Positions 46,441 through 59,436 of a DNA stretch of 64,000 bases are shown piece by piece. Made by a program: the position numbers and the translations under genes. Below the pieces are notes generated by a model. That model did not search any database. It saw nothing but the letters and a program-made list of their open reading frames with translations, and had not been told where the DNA came from. Source of the DNA: Macrostomum hystrix (Eukaryota; Platyhelminthes; Macrostomidae); NCBI GenBank assembly GCA_950097015.1, contig CATNEN010000009.1, forward strand, positions 250,501 to 314,500, given 5' to 3'. Position 1 is the first letter of the stretch; every line of letters begins with the position of its first letter.

Positions 46441-49210
46441 CTGGCACTAAAGAGCACTGGCACTCACTATTAGTAGAGACCGGCACTCCATTTTTAGGAC
46501 TGGCACTCACTATTAGTAGACACCGGCACTCCATTTTAGGGACTGGCACTCACTATTAGTAGAGACCGGCACTCCATTTTAGGGACTGGCACTCACTATT
46601 AGTAGAGACCGGCACTCCATTTTAGGGACTGGCACTCACTATTAGTAGAGACCGGCACTCCATTTTAGGGACTGGCACTCACTATTAGTAGACACCGGCA
46701 CTCCATTTTAGGACTGGCACTCACTATTAGTAGACACCGGCACTCCATTTTTAGGACTGGCACTCACTATTAGTAGAGACCGGCACTCCATTTTTAGGAC
46801 TGGCACTCACTATTAGTAGACACCGGCACTCCATTTTTAGGACTGGCACTCACTATTAGTAGACACCGGCACTCCATTTTTAGGGACTGGCACTCACTAT
46901 TAGTAGAGACCGGCACTCCATTTTAGGGACTGGCACTCACTATTAGTAGACACCGGCACTCCATTTTTAGGACTGGCACTCACTATTAGTAGACACCGGC
47001 ACTCCATTTTAGGGACTGGCACTCACTATTAGTAGAGACCGGCACTCCATTTTAGGGACTGGCACTCACTATTAGTAGAGACCGGCACTCCATTTTTAGG
47101 ACTGGCACTCACTATTAGTAGACACCGGCACTCCATTTTAGGGACTGGCACTCACTATTAGTAGAGACCGGCACTCCATTTTTAGGACTGGCACTCACTA
47201 TTAGTAGACACCGGCACTCCATTTTAGGACTGGCACTCACTATTAGTAGACACCGGCACTCCATTTTTAGGACTGGCACTCACTATTAGTAGAGACCGGC
47301 ACTCCATTTTAGGGACTGGCACTCACTATTAGTAGACACCGGCACTCCATTTTAGGACTGGCACTCACTATTAGTAGACACCGGCACTCCATTTTTAGGA
47401 CTGGCACTCACTATTAGTAGAGACCGGCACTCCATTTTTAGGACTGGCACTCACTATTAGTAGACACCGGCACTCCATTTTTAGGACTGGCACTCACTAT
47501 TAGTAGACACCGGCACTCCATTTTTAGGGACTGGCACTCACTATTAGTAGAGACCGGCACTCCATTTTAGGGACTGGCACTCACTATTAGTAGACACCGG
47601 CACTCCATTTTTAGGACTGGCACTCACTATTAGTAGACACCGGCACTCCATTTTAGGGACTGGCACTCACTATTAGTAGAGACCGGCACTCCATTTTAGG
47701 GACTGGCACTCACTATTAGTAGAGACCGGCACTCCATTTTTAGGACTGGCACTCACTATTAGTAGACACCGGCACTCCATTTTAGGGACTGGCACTCACT
47801 ATTAGTAGAGACCGGCACTCCATTTTTAGGACTGGCACTCACTATTAGTAGACACCGGCACTCCATTTTTAGGACTGGCACTCACTATTAGTAGACACCG
47901 GCACTCCATTTTAGGGACTGGCACTCACTATTAGTAGACACCGGCACTCCATTTTAGGGACTGGCACTCACTATTAGTAGACACCGGCACTCCATTTTAG
48001 GGACTGGCACTCACTATTAGTAGACACCGGCACTCCATTTTTAGGACTGGCACTCACTATTAGTAGACACCGGCACTCCATTTTAGGGACTGGCACTCAC
48101 TATTAGTAGACACCGGCACTCCATTTTAGGGACTGGCACTCACTATTAGTAGACACCGGCACTCCATTTTTAGGACTGGCACTCACTATTAGTAGACACC
48201 GGCACTCCATTTTAGGGACTGGCACTCACTATTAGTAGAGACCGGCACTCCATTTTAGGGACTGGCACTCACTATTAGTAGAGACCGGCACTCATTTTAG
48301 GGACTGGCACTCACTATTAGTAGACACCGGCACTCCATTTTAGGGACTGGCACTCACTATTAGTAGAGACCGGCACTCCATTTTAGGGACTGGCACTCAC
48401 TATTAGTAGACACCGGCACTCCATTTTAGGGACTGGCACTCACTATTAGTAGACACCGGCACTCCATTTTAGGGACTGGCACTCACTATTAGTAGACACC
48501 GGCACTCCATTTTAGGGACTGGCACTCACTATTAGTAGAGACCGGCACTCCTTTTAGGGACTGGCACTCACTATTAGTAGAGACCGGCACTCCATTTTTA
48601 GGACTGGCACTCACTATTAGTAGACACCGGCACTCCATTTTAGGGACTGGCACTCACTATTAGTAGAGACCGGCACTCCATTTTTAGGACTGGCACTCAC
48701 TATTAGTAGACACCGGCACTCCATTTTTAGGACTGGCACTCACTATTAGTAGACACCGGCACTCCATTTTAGGGACTGGCACTCACTATTAGTAGAGACC
48801 GGCACTCCATTTTAGGGACTAGCACTCACTATTAGTAGAGACCGGCACTCCATTTTAGGGACTGGCACTCACTATTAGTAGAGACCGGCACTCCATTTTA
48901 GGGACTGGCACTCACTATTAGTAGAGACCGGCACTCATTTTAGGGACTGGCACTCACTATTAGTAGACACCGGCACTCCATTTTAGGGACTGGCACTCAC
49001 TATTAGTAGACACCGGCACTCCATTTTAGGGACTGGCACTCACTATTAGTAGAGACCGGCACTCCATTTTAGGGACTGGCACTCACTATTAGTAGAGACC
49101 GGCACTCCTTTTAGGGACTGGCACTCACTATTAGTAGAGACCGGCACTCCTTTTAGGGACTGGCACTCACTATTAGTAGATACCGGCACTCATTTTAGGG
49201 ACTGGCACTT
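46441..49210. repeat. 43-bp minisatellite, about 64 copies
   Basis: The core is CTGGCACTCACTATTAGTAG, followed by ACACCGGCACTCCATTTT. The unit is itself composed of two parts each containing GGCACTC. GAGACC/GACACC and TTTTAGGG/TTTTTAGG variants are arranged in repeating blocks. Confidence 0.97.
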
Positions 49211-49431
49211 ACAATTAATTGAAAATTGCGCTGACTGACTGACTGATCTGAAAGTGCACAAGCAGACAATTACAAACACAACCGCAGTTAGTAGCCCTTA
49301 CTTGCTAATGCTGAATCTCCGATTGAACTGCCATCAAAACGAGCTCTTCTTCATTCGCTTTGAGTGTACCGCATTCGACTACTATGAGTAGCGCGTAGAA
49401 CAGAGCCGTGCCGAACCTCTTCTCGGAATTC

Positions 49432-50190
49432 ATCTCCTGAGCCGCAGCTGCGTCAGTTTAGAAATTGTGTCTGTTCTCCCTGCAGCTTCCTGACTGCCTC
49501 ATCTCCTGAGCTGCAGCTGCGTCAGTTTAGAAATTGTGTCTGTTCTCCCTGCAGCTTCCTGACTGCCTCATCTCCTGAGCTGCAGCTGCGTCAGTTTAGA
49601 AATGGTGTCTATTTTCCCTGCAGCTTCCTGACTGCCTCATCTCCTGAGCTGCAGCTGCGTCAGTTTAGAAATTGTGTCTGTTTTCCCTGCAGCTTCCTGA
49701 CTGCCTCATCTCCTGAGCTGCAGCTGCGTCATTTTAGAAATTGTGTCTGTTTTCCCTGCAGATTCCTGACTGCCTCATCTCCTGAGCCGCAGCTGCGCCA
49801 GTTTAGAAATTGTGTCTGTTTTCCTGCAGCTTCCTGATTGCCTCATCTCCTGAGCTGCAGCTGCGTCATTTTAGAAATTGTGTCTGTTTTCCCTGCAGAT
49901 TCCTGACTGCCTCATCTCCTGAGCCGCAGCTGCGCCAGTTTAGAAATTGTGTCTGTTTTCCCTGCAGCTTCCTGATTGCCTCATCTCCTGAGCCGCAGCT
50001 GCGTCAGTTTGGAAATTGTGTCTGTTCTCCCTGCAGCTTCCTGACTGCCTCATCTCCTGAGCTGCAGCTGCGTCAGTTTAGAAATGGTGTCTATTTTCCC
50101 TGCAGCTTCCTGAGTGCCTCATCTCCTGAGCTGCAGCTGCATCAGTTTGGAAATTGTCTGTTCTCCCTGCAGCTTCCTTGCAGAATACCT
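49432..50190. repeat. 69-bp tandem repeat, about 11 copies
   Basis: The landmark CATCTCCTGAGCTGCAGCTG repeats every 69 bp. Since 69 is 23 codons, a plus frame remains open for 171 codons. Every unit contains TTTTCCCTGCAG, a good match to a 3' splice acceptor. Confidence 0.95.
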
Positions 50191-52118
50191 CAACGCCTGA
50201 GTTGCTGCTACAGTGGACTCAGGCTCCTGCCGCAACATATAATTGGTCTCAGACCGCAGCTGAAGTCAGGCAGGGCAGAGGCGATAAAGTGTCCGCGCTC
50301 GAGATTCGACGTCCGCACCAGTTAGCGTCACTTGTCAGGAAGCGGGCGGGGCTGCCGGCCAATTTGCCAGGCGGAGTCTCGCCGCTTTCCCTGATAAGGC
50401 CTGGGGCAGCTCCTATTAGCTGATTAGGCGCCCTGGGCCAGCCTAGGCCTTGACGGCCGTGAGCGCCGGAGATTCTGCCTGATTTGACATTCGGGCCTGT
50501 CAGCTGCTGGTATTTCTTCAAATGGGACTCGACACTAATTCACTCGTCAGATTGCTTGGCTTTGCTCTCGCAATCACATTTGGTTGCCAGCCGTTTAAAC
50601 TGGCCAGAGGTGCAGTTTAGCCAGTTCGCAGATTGTAGTTCTGCCAGCTCAGCAAGGCTACCTGTCCAGCTGACCTGACTGACAATCCAATCTTACAATC
50701 AATGCCGATCGGCCCGGAGGCGGCCAGAGGATTCTGAGTAAAGGGAAAATAAGCAGCCGATGAGATGTGCGAAACCACACTCTGGTGTGATAGTGAACAC
50801 ATCAGAGTGATAAAAGCTATTGAAAATAAGAATACCATTTACTTTCACGCCAGTGTTTTGGCTGCCTTTGTTTTGATTTGATTTTGAGCTTGATCTTTTG
50901 AGCTAGGTTCAGGTGAGCAAAAATATTATATTTATTCAAAGCCCTAATTAATTCAATCACACGTTTCCGTTTACCAGCTCAGAGGACAATAGGCAGGTGA
51001 GAATTGTGGCAGGACACTTCCTGATTTTGCTAGTCAAGAGAGGCTGACAATGGCCAGGCGAAGCGTTCTCACATTTTTCAGATGTGCGAATGTCGGCAAT
51101 TCTGCGGCACCTGGCAGGTGAAACTCAAGTGGGCATCGGGGCCGAAAGTTAGCAGCTTATTTTCTGTCTAAATCGGCAGCCACTGAACTCAGCGAAATCC
51201 CAGATCCCATGCCTGCGGGCAGCAGAAGTCGCAATCGATGAGCTGGGAGAGCCGAAAAAGAAAAAAATATCGAAGCTCAAGCCAGAAATTCGATCCCCGT
51301 GGCCGGCGGCTTTGATGAGGACGGGTCAGAGCGGCTTCGACTGGGGCTGGCTGAGCACGGCTCGCCAAAAACATGCTCGCCGCATTTCTGAGCTCGGCAC
51401 GCGACCCACTCAGCGGCGGGTGGATCCCAACTGCCTCGGGGAAAAATCCGTTGGGATAATTGGCATAGTTGCCTGACATCACGGGCGGCCTGCCATCCCC
51501 CCACCGCTGGCTGGGAGCGGCCCAAATTAGCGACTTTGCTCTGCCTCAAACTTCCCATCGATCCCAGCAGAAGACAAAGGAGTCTCGCTCGATGCCGCCC
51601 ACCTCTTCAATACTTTTTTGGAATAATCGAGAGCTGGGGCTGGCTGGGTTCTTCTCGGCTAAGTGGCGCCCAGCGAAACACACACCTGATCCCCCGCAGT
51701 GCTCAAGATGAGCGGGGATGGCCGCTCCATCGTTAGCTCACTTCGGCGGTTGCTAAAGCAGATCACAGATCTGATCGCGAGATAGCATGGCAAAACTTCA
51801 TGCAGAGTTCAAGTCTTGAGTTCGGTTGTCAAGGCGGGGCAAGGAAGAATTCCATGATATTAAAATATTGCTTTATGGATTCAGTTTTTCCTAGCAATTC
51901 AATTCGCCTTCCTTTCGACTCGAGCTGCCCGATCAATTAATAGTAATTATTTGCCATTCAGGCAGAATCCCATGTTTCTGGAGGCACCTGCCCGATGCTT
52001 TGCTAATTGCATTGCCCCACCTGGACCCCCCAACCTGAGCTGTCAATCAACATCAGCTAGACAGCCAGCTAGTCTGACACCATATTGCAAGTGCATACAA
52101 GCGTTTGGCTTGCTGGTT
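50191..52118. other. Intergenic spacer, no gene supported
   Basis: Unique sequence of mixed composition. Open frames up to about 95 codons exist on both strands (for example 51189-51482 minus), but none shows a recognisable domain or a plausible splice partner. It lies 2.4-4.3 kb upstream of the homeobox gene and could hold enhancers. Confidence 0.4.
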
Positions 52119-52335
52119 CACAACTGAGCGTTTCTATGTGTGAGGCACTTTGCCCTTGAGCTGGCCGAGTCACAACTGAGCGTTTCTATGTGTGAGGCAC
52201 TTTGCCCTTGAGCTGGCCGAGTCACAAGTGAGCGTTTCTATGTGTGAGGCACTTTGCCCTTGAGCTGGCCGAGTCACAACTGAGCGTTTCTATGTGTGAG
52301 GCACTTTGCCCTTGAGCTGGCCGAGTCACAAGTGA
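52119..52335. repeat. 52-bp tandem repeat, 4 copies
   Basis: CAACTGAGCGTTTCTATGTG recurs at 52121 and 52173, and in CAAGTGAG or CAACTGAG form in the next units, every 52 bp. Confidence 0.95.
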
Positions 52336-52344
52336 GCTGTGCAC

Positions 52345-53340
52345 CGCTGGTTAAGATTTTCGAGCTAATGTCGGATCATAGCTGTGAGCCGTGTACCATG
52401 CACTGGTTTTCGAGCTAATTTCAGGCAGTGCTTGTAGAAAATGCCGGATCATAGCTGTGAGCCGTGTACCATGCACTGGTTTTCGAGCTAATTTCAGGCA
52501 GTGCTTGTAGAAAATGCCGGATCATAGCTGTGAGCCGTGTACCATGCACTGGTTTTCGAGCTAATTTCAGGCAGTGCTTGTAGAAAATGCCGGATCATAG
52601 CTGTGAGCCGTGTACCATGCACTGGTTTTCGAGCTAATTTCAGGCAGTGCTTGTAGAAAATGCCGGATCATAGCTGTGAGCCGTGTACCATGCACTGGTT
52701 TTCGAGCTAATTTCAGGCAGTGCTTGTAGAAAATGCCGGATCATAGCTGTGAGCCGTGTACCATGCACTGGTTTTCGAGCTAATTTCAGGCAGTGCTTGT
52801 AGAAAATGCCGGATCATAACTGTGAGCCGTGTACCATGCACTGGTTTTCGAGCTAATTTCAGGCAGTGCTTGTAGAAAATGCCGGATCATAGCTGTGAGC
52901 CGTGTACCATGCACTGGTTTTCGAGCTAATTTCAGGCAGTGCTTGTAGAAAATGCCGGATCATAGCTGTGAGCCGTGTACCATGCACTGGTTTTCGAGCT
53001 AATTTCAGGCAGTGCTTGTAGAAAATGCCGGATCATAGCTGTGAGCCGTGTACCATGCACTGGTTTTCGAGCTAATTTCAGGCAGTGCTTGTAGAAAATG
53101 CCGGATCATAGCTGTGAGCCGTGTACCATGCACTGGTTTTCGAGCTAATTTCAGGCAGTGCTTGTAGAAAATGCCGGATCATAGCTGTGAGCCGTGTACC
53201 ATGCACTGGTTTTCGAGCTAATTTCAGGCAGTGCTTGTAGAAAATGCCGGATCATAGCTGTGAGCCGTGTACCATGCACTGGTTTTCGAGCTAATTTCAG
53301 GCAGTGCTTGTAGAAAATGTCGGATCATAGCTGTGAGCTT
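52345..53340. repeat. 73-bp tandem repeat, about 13 copies
   Basis: The landmark GCCGGATCATAGCTGTGAGC recurs every 73 bp (for example 52443 and 52516). Copies are almost identical, apart from one shorter starting copy. Confidence 0.97.
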
Positions 53341-54471
53341 CTAAAGTATACTCGGCTTCTGTTCAAGTGTCAAGGCGTATTAAGCAGGCCGTCAGCACTG
53401 AATGCCTCACACGAATCCATTTCACCGTTGCTGTTTGTGCACAATGAAGGCATTTTCTGCTTGCCCGCCACTCACCTCTGCGATTGCAGTGAGGAATACA
53501 AGCAGATCTTATTGCCCTGTGCGAGCCCGCACTCGTGTTTGTTATTAAATAACGCTGCCGGCCTTGTTTCCTATGTTGAACCCCGCGAACCCACGGCTGC
53601 TTCGGAACCCCTGACCGCCTCTGAACACGCCAATCAAGCCCGCAGTCATCATTAATTTCCCCGTTTACGCAGCTCATTCCCCACTGATCCCCAGAAAATT
53701 AATAGATTCCCAATTCAGCGCAGGGAATTCCTCACCTGCTGATTCATATTTTTCACCCATTATTTCCCCTTGCCACACGGCAGCTGTCAATCAGGCCTTG
53801 GAGCTGCACTGTCGTGACTCCAGCGCACACAAGTATCTGCGTACAGGTGATCACCTGCGACCTGGCTGGACCGGCCAACTGGAGTTGACATTCAGCGCAT
53901 GACTCAAGAAAAGCTGAGCAGTACTCAATTGAGTAATTCTTAGCAGTTCCGATTTCAATTTGAATTCCCAACATTGAATTGCAGTATTGTCATGTATGAG
54001 AGAGACCCGTAAGGCTCAGGACCTGGACTGGTTTTTAAAGACATCATTAGGAAATCTCCCACTGCCCAAATCCCTCCGATTGTGGAAGCTACACGGCGCA
54101 AGCATTCGGAGACTCAGATAATGGCACAGGATGAGCCAAAATGTTGCCTTTTTCAAGGCTGAAACTGAAAATCATTCATCATTTTTTGTCTTTAATCCCC
54201 TATTTTCTACCCAGCGCCTTGGCCCGGCCTTTTCCTCCCTGTGAGAGGAAGCGCTGCCATTGGCTGGGAAGACGGGGAGGAGGAGGAGGGGACCGCCAGG
54301 CTCCGATGAGGCTGGCTGCGGAAGATGCAGCGGAGGCTGAGGAGGCCGGGTCTGGCCGCCCGAGCGGCTAAAAAAGGCGGTCTGCAGGACCTGCTCGGCA
54401 CAGCCGCTTGATTTTCACAACAGCTCGGAAATTTATTTGTCACAGTTTGTGGCTTGCTGACCCTCTGAGCA
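53341..54471 (+). other. Upstream region of the VSX2-like gene
   Basis: GC-rich from about 54200. No coding feature recognised. CTAAAAAAGG at 54368-54377, about 100 bp before the ATG, could serve as a TATA-like or CArG-like core promoter site; this is only a composition-based guess. Confidence 0.3.
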
Positions 54472-57400
54472 ATGTACCTGGAGGCCGGCAGCATGGGCGC
54501 CCTGCCAGCCCACCAGCCTCACTCGCCGCATCACAGCCACTTCCTGGCTCACGGGGCCGGGACATCAAGATTCTACGGAGGCGCCTTTGGCGGTGGTTTC
54601 GGCGGTGGCTTCGGCGGAGCCTTCGGCAGCTGCCCGCACCCGCAGCCACCGCAGCCGCATCCCGGCCGGTCCGCCAGCTTCGCAATCCACGAGCTGCTCG
54701 GACTTGGCCAGCAGATGGCGCAGGCTGCGGCTGCCGCTGCTGCCGTCACGACCACCTCAGCTTCCGTCAGCGCTAATTCGGCGGGGGCCTTGGCCGCCTC
54801 GGCTAGTGCTGACGACTGCGACAATGGTGCTGGCGATGACGGTGATGGCGGTGGCCTCGCTTCCTGCTGGCGCCGTTCCATTGGCAATGCGGCCGTGTCG
54901 GCCGCGGCTGCTGCCGCTGCAGCTGCGGCTGTCTCCGCTGCCGCAGCATCCGCCTCTTCAAATCCTTCCGGTGGCAGCGGCAGTGCAGGAGGCTTTGATC
55001 TGCATCTGAGTGGCGGTGAGTTGCGGTTGTTTTTTGATGTCCGTTTTTCTCTGCTCACGCTTTTCCTATTCTATATTCTCTTTGCGATTCTCCATTCAGC
55101 TACCCGATAAATTCGATAGAATTGGTGTAAATAGAAAATGATTTGCAATTATCACTGCAGCTGGCGCCGCGCTCAGAGGCCTCGCGGGAGACGAAGCCAG
55201 CGTCTTCGGTGGGAAGAAGAAGAAGAAAAAGAGAAGACACCGGTGAGTCGATCGCCCGACCTGGGGCTGAGGCTGGCTCTGCCATAGAACTGCATGGCTC
55301 TGCCATAGAACTGCATGGCTCTGCCATAGAACTGCATGGCTCTGCCATAGAACTGCATGGCTCTGCCATAGAACTGCATGGCTCTGCCATAGAACTGCAT
55401 GGCTCTGCCATAGAACTGCATGGCTCTGCCATAGAACTGCATGGCTCTGCCATAGAACTGCATGGAAAGCTTTCTCATCTGATGAAGAGGAAGCTATAAT
55501 TCAGCTTTGCTGATGTGTTAAGTCGCAATTCCTTCCGATGATGCGGTGGTTCAGGCCAGAAGTGGCATCAGCAAAATCCATTAATTTGCCGCTCCCGACG
55601 CCGCTGACCCGTAGAGCCCTCACTGTCTCCTGGCCAGAATTGGCCCCCCTGCGGGGCGAATGGGACTCTGGGTGGGTGGCGCGCAATTAACAATTTCCCT
55701 AATCTGGCCAACGAATCCGTGAGCTCTAGCGGCAACAGATTGGGGAGGAACAGGCTGTTATTCTTGGCCAGCCGAGGCAGCTTCCCACGGCTCGAACCGG
55801 GGCTCCCAATTAATCGTTTGGTTTGTTTTCGCAGGCGGGACAGCCCAAGCCAAACCTCTTTGGCCAGCAATCTCACCTTCGCAGCCTCTTCACCTTGCAC
55901 CGCGCGCCTCATTCGGGCCTTAATTAAAAGCAGCAATTCTCTGGATGGCTGGCACTTGATGCTGGGCGAGCTGGAAATTGCCAATTCGGCTGTTCCGACC
56001 CCACCCGCCACTTATCGGCCATCGAATTCGATATCATCGGGTGGGCGGCGCCAGTCCGCACCAGAAATTACCATCGATAAATTGATACACGATTTCTGCA
56101 GTCCTGAAGCTACTCGATCAGGGTGAGGGGAAGAGCGCGTGTTTTGGGAAGGCAAGGGCAGACTGGCAACTCCCTTTCAGCCAGTCAGCGGTACAGGGGT
56201 AACTCTAGGATGTCAATTATTCACGCCTGCCCAGGTGGTCGCTCGCTATACTTCCCTCCCCCGGTTCTGTCGCATAATATGTTGCCAAGGTGGTACCTGC
56301 TGCTGTTACTGCTGCTGCTGCATGCGCGGGCAGGCACGCATTATGCTAATTAGGAGGCAGAGCACGGGCCCGCAGCTGTCCATTTAAACTAGCCTCTGCT
56401 GCCCCGACTGTCATGCAGGACAGGGTGGTGAGTTATCCCATTGGCAAATTGTTGACCAGCTTAGTTTCATTAGGGCAAGTGAGGCGCTGTCAGTTCGCTA
56501 GTCATCAAAAGTCTATTCAGATGAAGGGAGACTTTCTAACACAGAAAAATAATTGAATTTTTAGCCCTGAGAGCAAGCAACTTTTCTTCCATCAGAGTGA
56601 TGCAATTTACGCTAGCAACATTTACCCTCGACTTCTACCCCAGCATCACGACTCTACCTCCTTCTACCCCAGCATCACGACTCTACCTCCTTCTACCCCA
56701 GCATCACGACTCTACCTCCTTCTGCCCCAGCATCACGACTCTACCTCCTTCTACCCCAGCATCACGACTCTACCTCCTTCTACCCCCCAGCATCACGACT
56801 CTACCTCCTTCTACTCCAGCATCACGACTCTACCTCCTTCTACCCCCCAGCATCACGACTCTACCTCCTTCTACCCCAGCATCACGACTCTACCTCCTTC
56901 TGCCCCAGCATCGCGACTCTACCTCCTTCTACCCCCCAGCATCACGACTCTACCTCCTTCTGCCCCAGCATCACGAATCATCCTCCTTCTACTCCAGCAT
57001 CACGACTCTACCTCCTTCTACCCCCCAGCATCACGACTCTACCTCCTTCTACCCCCAGCATCACGACTCTACCTCCTTCTGCCCCAGCATCACGACTCAA
57101 CCTACATCCGCTTCCTTCTACCCCCTTCTAAACCAGTTCATCAACACTACCCAAATCCACTTCCTTCTACTCCCTTCTACCCCGGTGCATCAACTCAACC
57201 CACATCCGCTTCCTTCTACCCCCTTCTGCCCCAGCGCATCAACTCAACCCACATCCGCTTCCTTCTACCCCCCTTCTGCCCCAGCGCATCAACTCAACCC
57301 ACATCCGCTTCCTTCTACCCCCCTTCTGCCCCAGCGCATCAACTCAACCCACATCAGCTTCCTTCTACCCCCTTCTACCCCAGCATCACAACTCAACCCC

Positions 57401-58319
57401 CATCCGCTTCCTTCTACCCCCTTCTGCCCCAGCGCATCAACTCAACCCACATCCACTTCCTTCTACCCCCTTCTACCCCCTTCTACCCCCTTCTACCCCA
57501 GCGCATCAACTCAACCCACATCCACTTCCTTCTACCCCCCTTCTACCCTCTTCTACCCCCTTCTACCCCCTTCTACCCCAGCGCATCAACTCTACCCACA
57601 TCCGCCAATCCTCTGCTCTTGCAGCACCATCTTCAGCAGCTACCAGATCGAGGAGCTGGAGCGAGCATTCAGCGAGGCGCATTACCCCGATGTGTACCAG
57701 CGCGAGGTGCTCAGTCTGAAGACGGACCTACCCGAAGACCGCATCCAGGTGTGGTTCCAGAACCGGCGGGCCAAGTGGCGCAAGACGGAGAAGACGTGGG
57801 GCAAGTCGTCGATCATGGCAGAATACGGTCTGTACGGAGCCATGGTGCGTCACTCGCTTCCTCTGCCCGAGAACATCCTCAAGGACGCCGGCGACTCGCC
57901 GGAGAAGTCAAACGCGCCGTGGCTGCTGGGTGAGTTTTTCTGGGACCCAGGATTTCTGAGAGGAATCGGTTGCTTAGAATATTTAAGCACTGAAAATAGT
58001 CTGCGCTGAGTTTCTGCGGGTCTGAGTGATGAGGCGCTGGCTTGAGTCTTAAAGCTAATGTATCGATTAGAGATTATCCTATTAGCAACAAATAATGCAG
58101 ACCAATTGGGCTAAAGCGGGTTTCTGCAGACGACTTAACTGAGCCTACCTGCATAAATCTATTTTTCAAAGCTTCCCCTGTACCACCCGCACCATAGGAA
58201 TGCACAAGAAGAGCATAGAGGCATCGCAGAAGTTTAAGGAGCACTCGGACCTCTCGCCCGAAGCTCCTGACGACGTTGAGGACGGAGGCGATGCTCCGTC
58301 AATGGGAGCAGAGGCCTGA
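54472..58319 (+). CDS. VSX2: VSX2/CHX10-like paired-type homeodomain transcription factor with CVC domain, 4 exons
   Basis: This is a nuclear transcription factor; the family (VSX1, VSX2/CHX10, nematode CEH-10) specifies retinal and interneuron fates and usually represses targets. Exons: 54472-55015, 55161-55242, 57625-57929, 58198-58319; phase-consistent, 350 residues. Residues 69-79 ([11 protein letters not shown]) form the eh1-like octapeptide that recruits Groucho. Residues about 35-62 are Gly/Phe-rich, and poly-Ala tracts run through about 82-165. A basic run [10 protein letters not shown] leads into the homeodomain (about 205-264) with [11 protein letters not shown] and Gln at position 50. 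The CVC domain follows directly ([45 protein letters not shown]). No paired domain or OAR tail is visible, and the acidic C-terminus is short. The ATG at 54472 starts the longest frame. Intron 2 holds two minisatellites. Confidence 0.95.
55275..55465. repeat. 21-bp minisatellite in VSX2 intron 2, 9 copies
   Basis: The core is CTGCCATAGAACTGCATGGC. Copies are perfect or nearly so. Seven codons per unit leave both strands open (SAIELHG on plus, MAEPCSS on minus); these frames are intronic. Confidence 0.97.
56630..57605. repeat. Pyrimidine-rich minisatellite (29-31 bp units, then about 45-50 bp units) before the homeodomain exon
   Basis: The first part repeats CATCACGACTCTACCTCCTT with 29-31 bp spacing. 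The second part repeats CATCAACTCAACCCACATCC with CCTTCTACCCC spacers. The array is C/T-rich on the sense strand and runs to within 25 bp of the acceptor at 57624. One plus frame stays open from 56597 across it into the homeodomain exon. Confidence 0.95.
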
Positions 58320-58548
58320 ACAAGGATTTCTTCATGGACTATGAGCTCGGTCATTGCTGTCATAGTATTTTAATTGTCCTATAGCAGCGAACATACCGAT
58401 TGTCTTTTTCTTTAGTAGACAATCAGCGAGTCACATTGTGTCAGTAAACTTTACCTGTTACTGAGCTCCTCCGTGCTGTACATACTTTCTGAGTAACTGG
58501 CGCTTGAGAATTCCATTTGGTCCCAGGCGCAGCCAGAGTTCGCCGCTG

Positions 58549-58554
58549 AATAAA
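58549..58554 (+). promoter_or_regulatory. Candidate poly(A) signal of the VSX2-like gene
   Basis: AATAAATAAATA lies 230 bp after the stop codon and gives overlapping AATAAA hexamers. Confidence 0.45.
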
Positions 58555-58559
58555 TAAAT

Positions 58560-59436
58560 ATACCCAACTACAGTCATAGCAGTCATGGCCGCACTGAGCC
58601 ATTCGGCCATGCAAAAACCAAATTCCGCTTTGCTTTGCGTATTAACTTCTTTACCAAGCGATGGCGCTCTGGGGGCATCAATAATAACAATAATATAACT
58701 GATTGCAGCTGCCCCCATTAGGCCAGATGTGCAGCCTACAGCACAGCCGCAGCTATCACGCGGTGCATCTCAAGGCTGCGTACGGCTGTTCAGTCCATGG
58801 ACTGGCGGGAGCACCATAAACTACCATTCCCATTCAACAGCTGGGTGAACTGAAGCAATGCTGAGTTAATTGTAAAAGTTAAAAGTTGAGTTGGTAAAGG
58901 GCACAAATTTTCAAGCGGAGTCGGGAATCGAAACCCCGACCTTCAAGTCTTGAGTATTCGGGCATCAATGTAGAAGTGATAAACTCTTTACGCAGAGTAA
59001 AACTTTTGTCAATCTAATCGAGACTTCCATGAATTCTGAGCATCAAAACTGCAAGCTAGTCAAGCACCAGAAACTGGGCCGGGCCTAAAAGTCACGAACA
59101 GCAAAGGACTGCGCCATCAATTCTTTTGGAGTTTGTTCTCATGGAGCATGGTTTGTTCTCGGCTTTAGAAATCTCACACAAACGGCCAGCAATTTGCCAG
59201 TTTGGGAGGAGGATTTGTCACGCAAAAAGGATTCTTATCCCTGCGGGAGATCCGAGGTGGCCGTGGAGAAGTTTTACGCGATAATTAGTGAGCATTGGGA
59301 TTTAGAACGTGATTTTCTTGCCGGATTCCTGAAACAAACTGAAAACGGTCGATACAGAAATGGGTACTCAAACTGCTCTGAGGGTTCTCATCACCTGAAT
59401 AAAGGGAAACTCGAGGTGTTCAACATCTAAGTAGAC
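58560..59436. other. Spacer after VSX2-like gene, no established gene
   Basis: It contains a 78-codon open frame at 59194-59430 on the plus strand that starts at TTG, with no domain recognised. A tRNA-like B-box sequence on the minus strand (58920-58946) is discussed under rejected items. Confidence 0.35.

Noticed and set aside
46441-49210. CRISPR-like array
   Set aside because: Units are directly adjacent with no unique spacers, and the setting is an animal genome. The same applies to the other arrays.
58918-59020. tRNA gene or tRNA-derived SINE on the minus strand
   Set aside because: GGGGTTTCGATTCCC resembles a B box, but it has one extra base, and no A box, acceptor stem or proper anticodon arm could be found.
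59194-59430. 78-codon plus-strand frame after VSX2
   Set aside because: It starts at TTG, has no recognisable domain, and no splice partner; the composition is not clearly coding.
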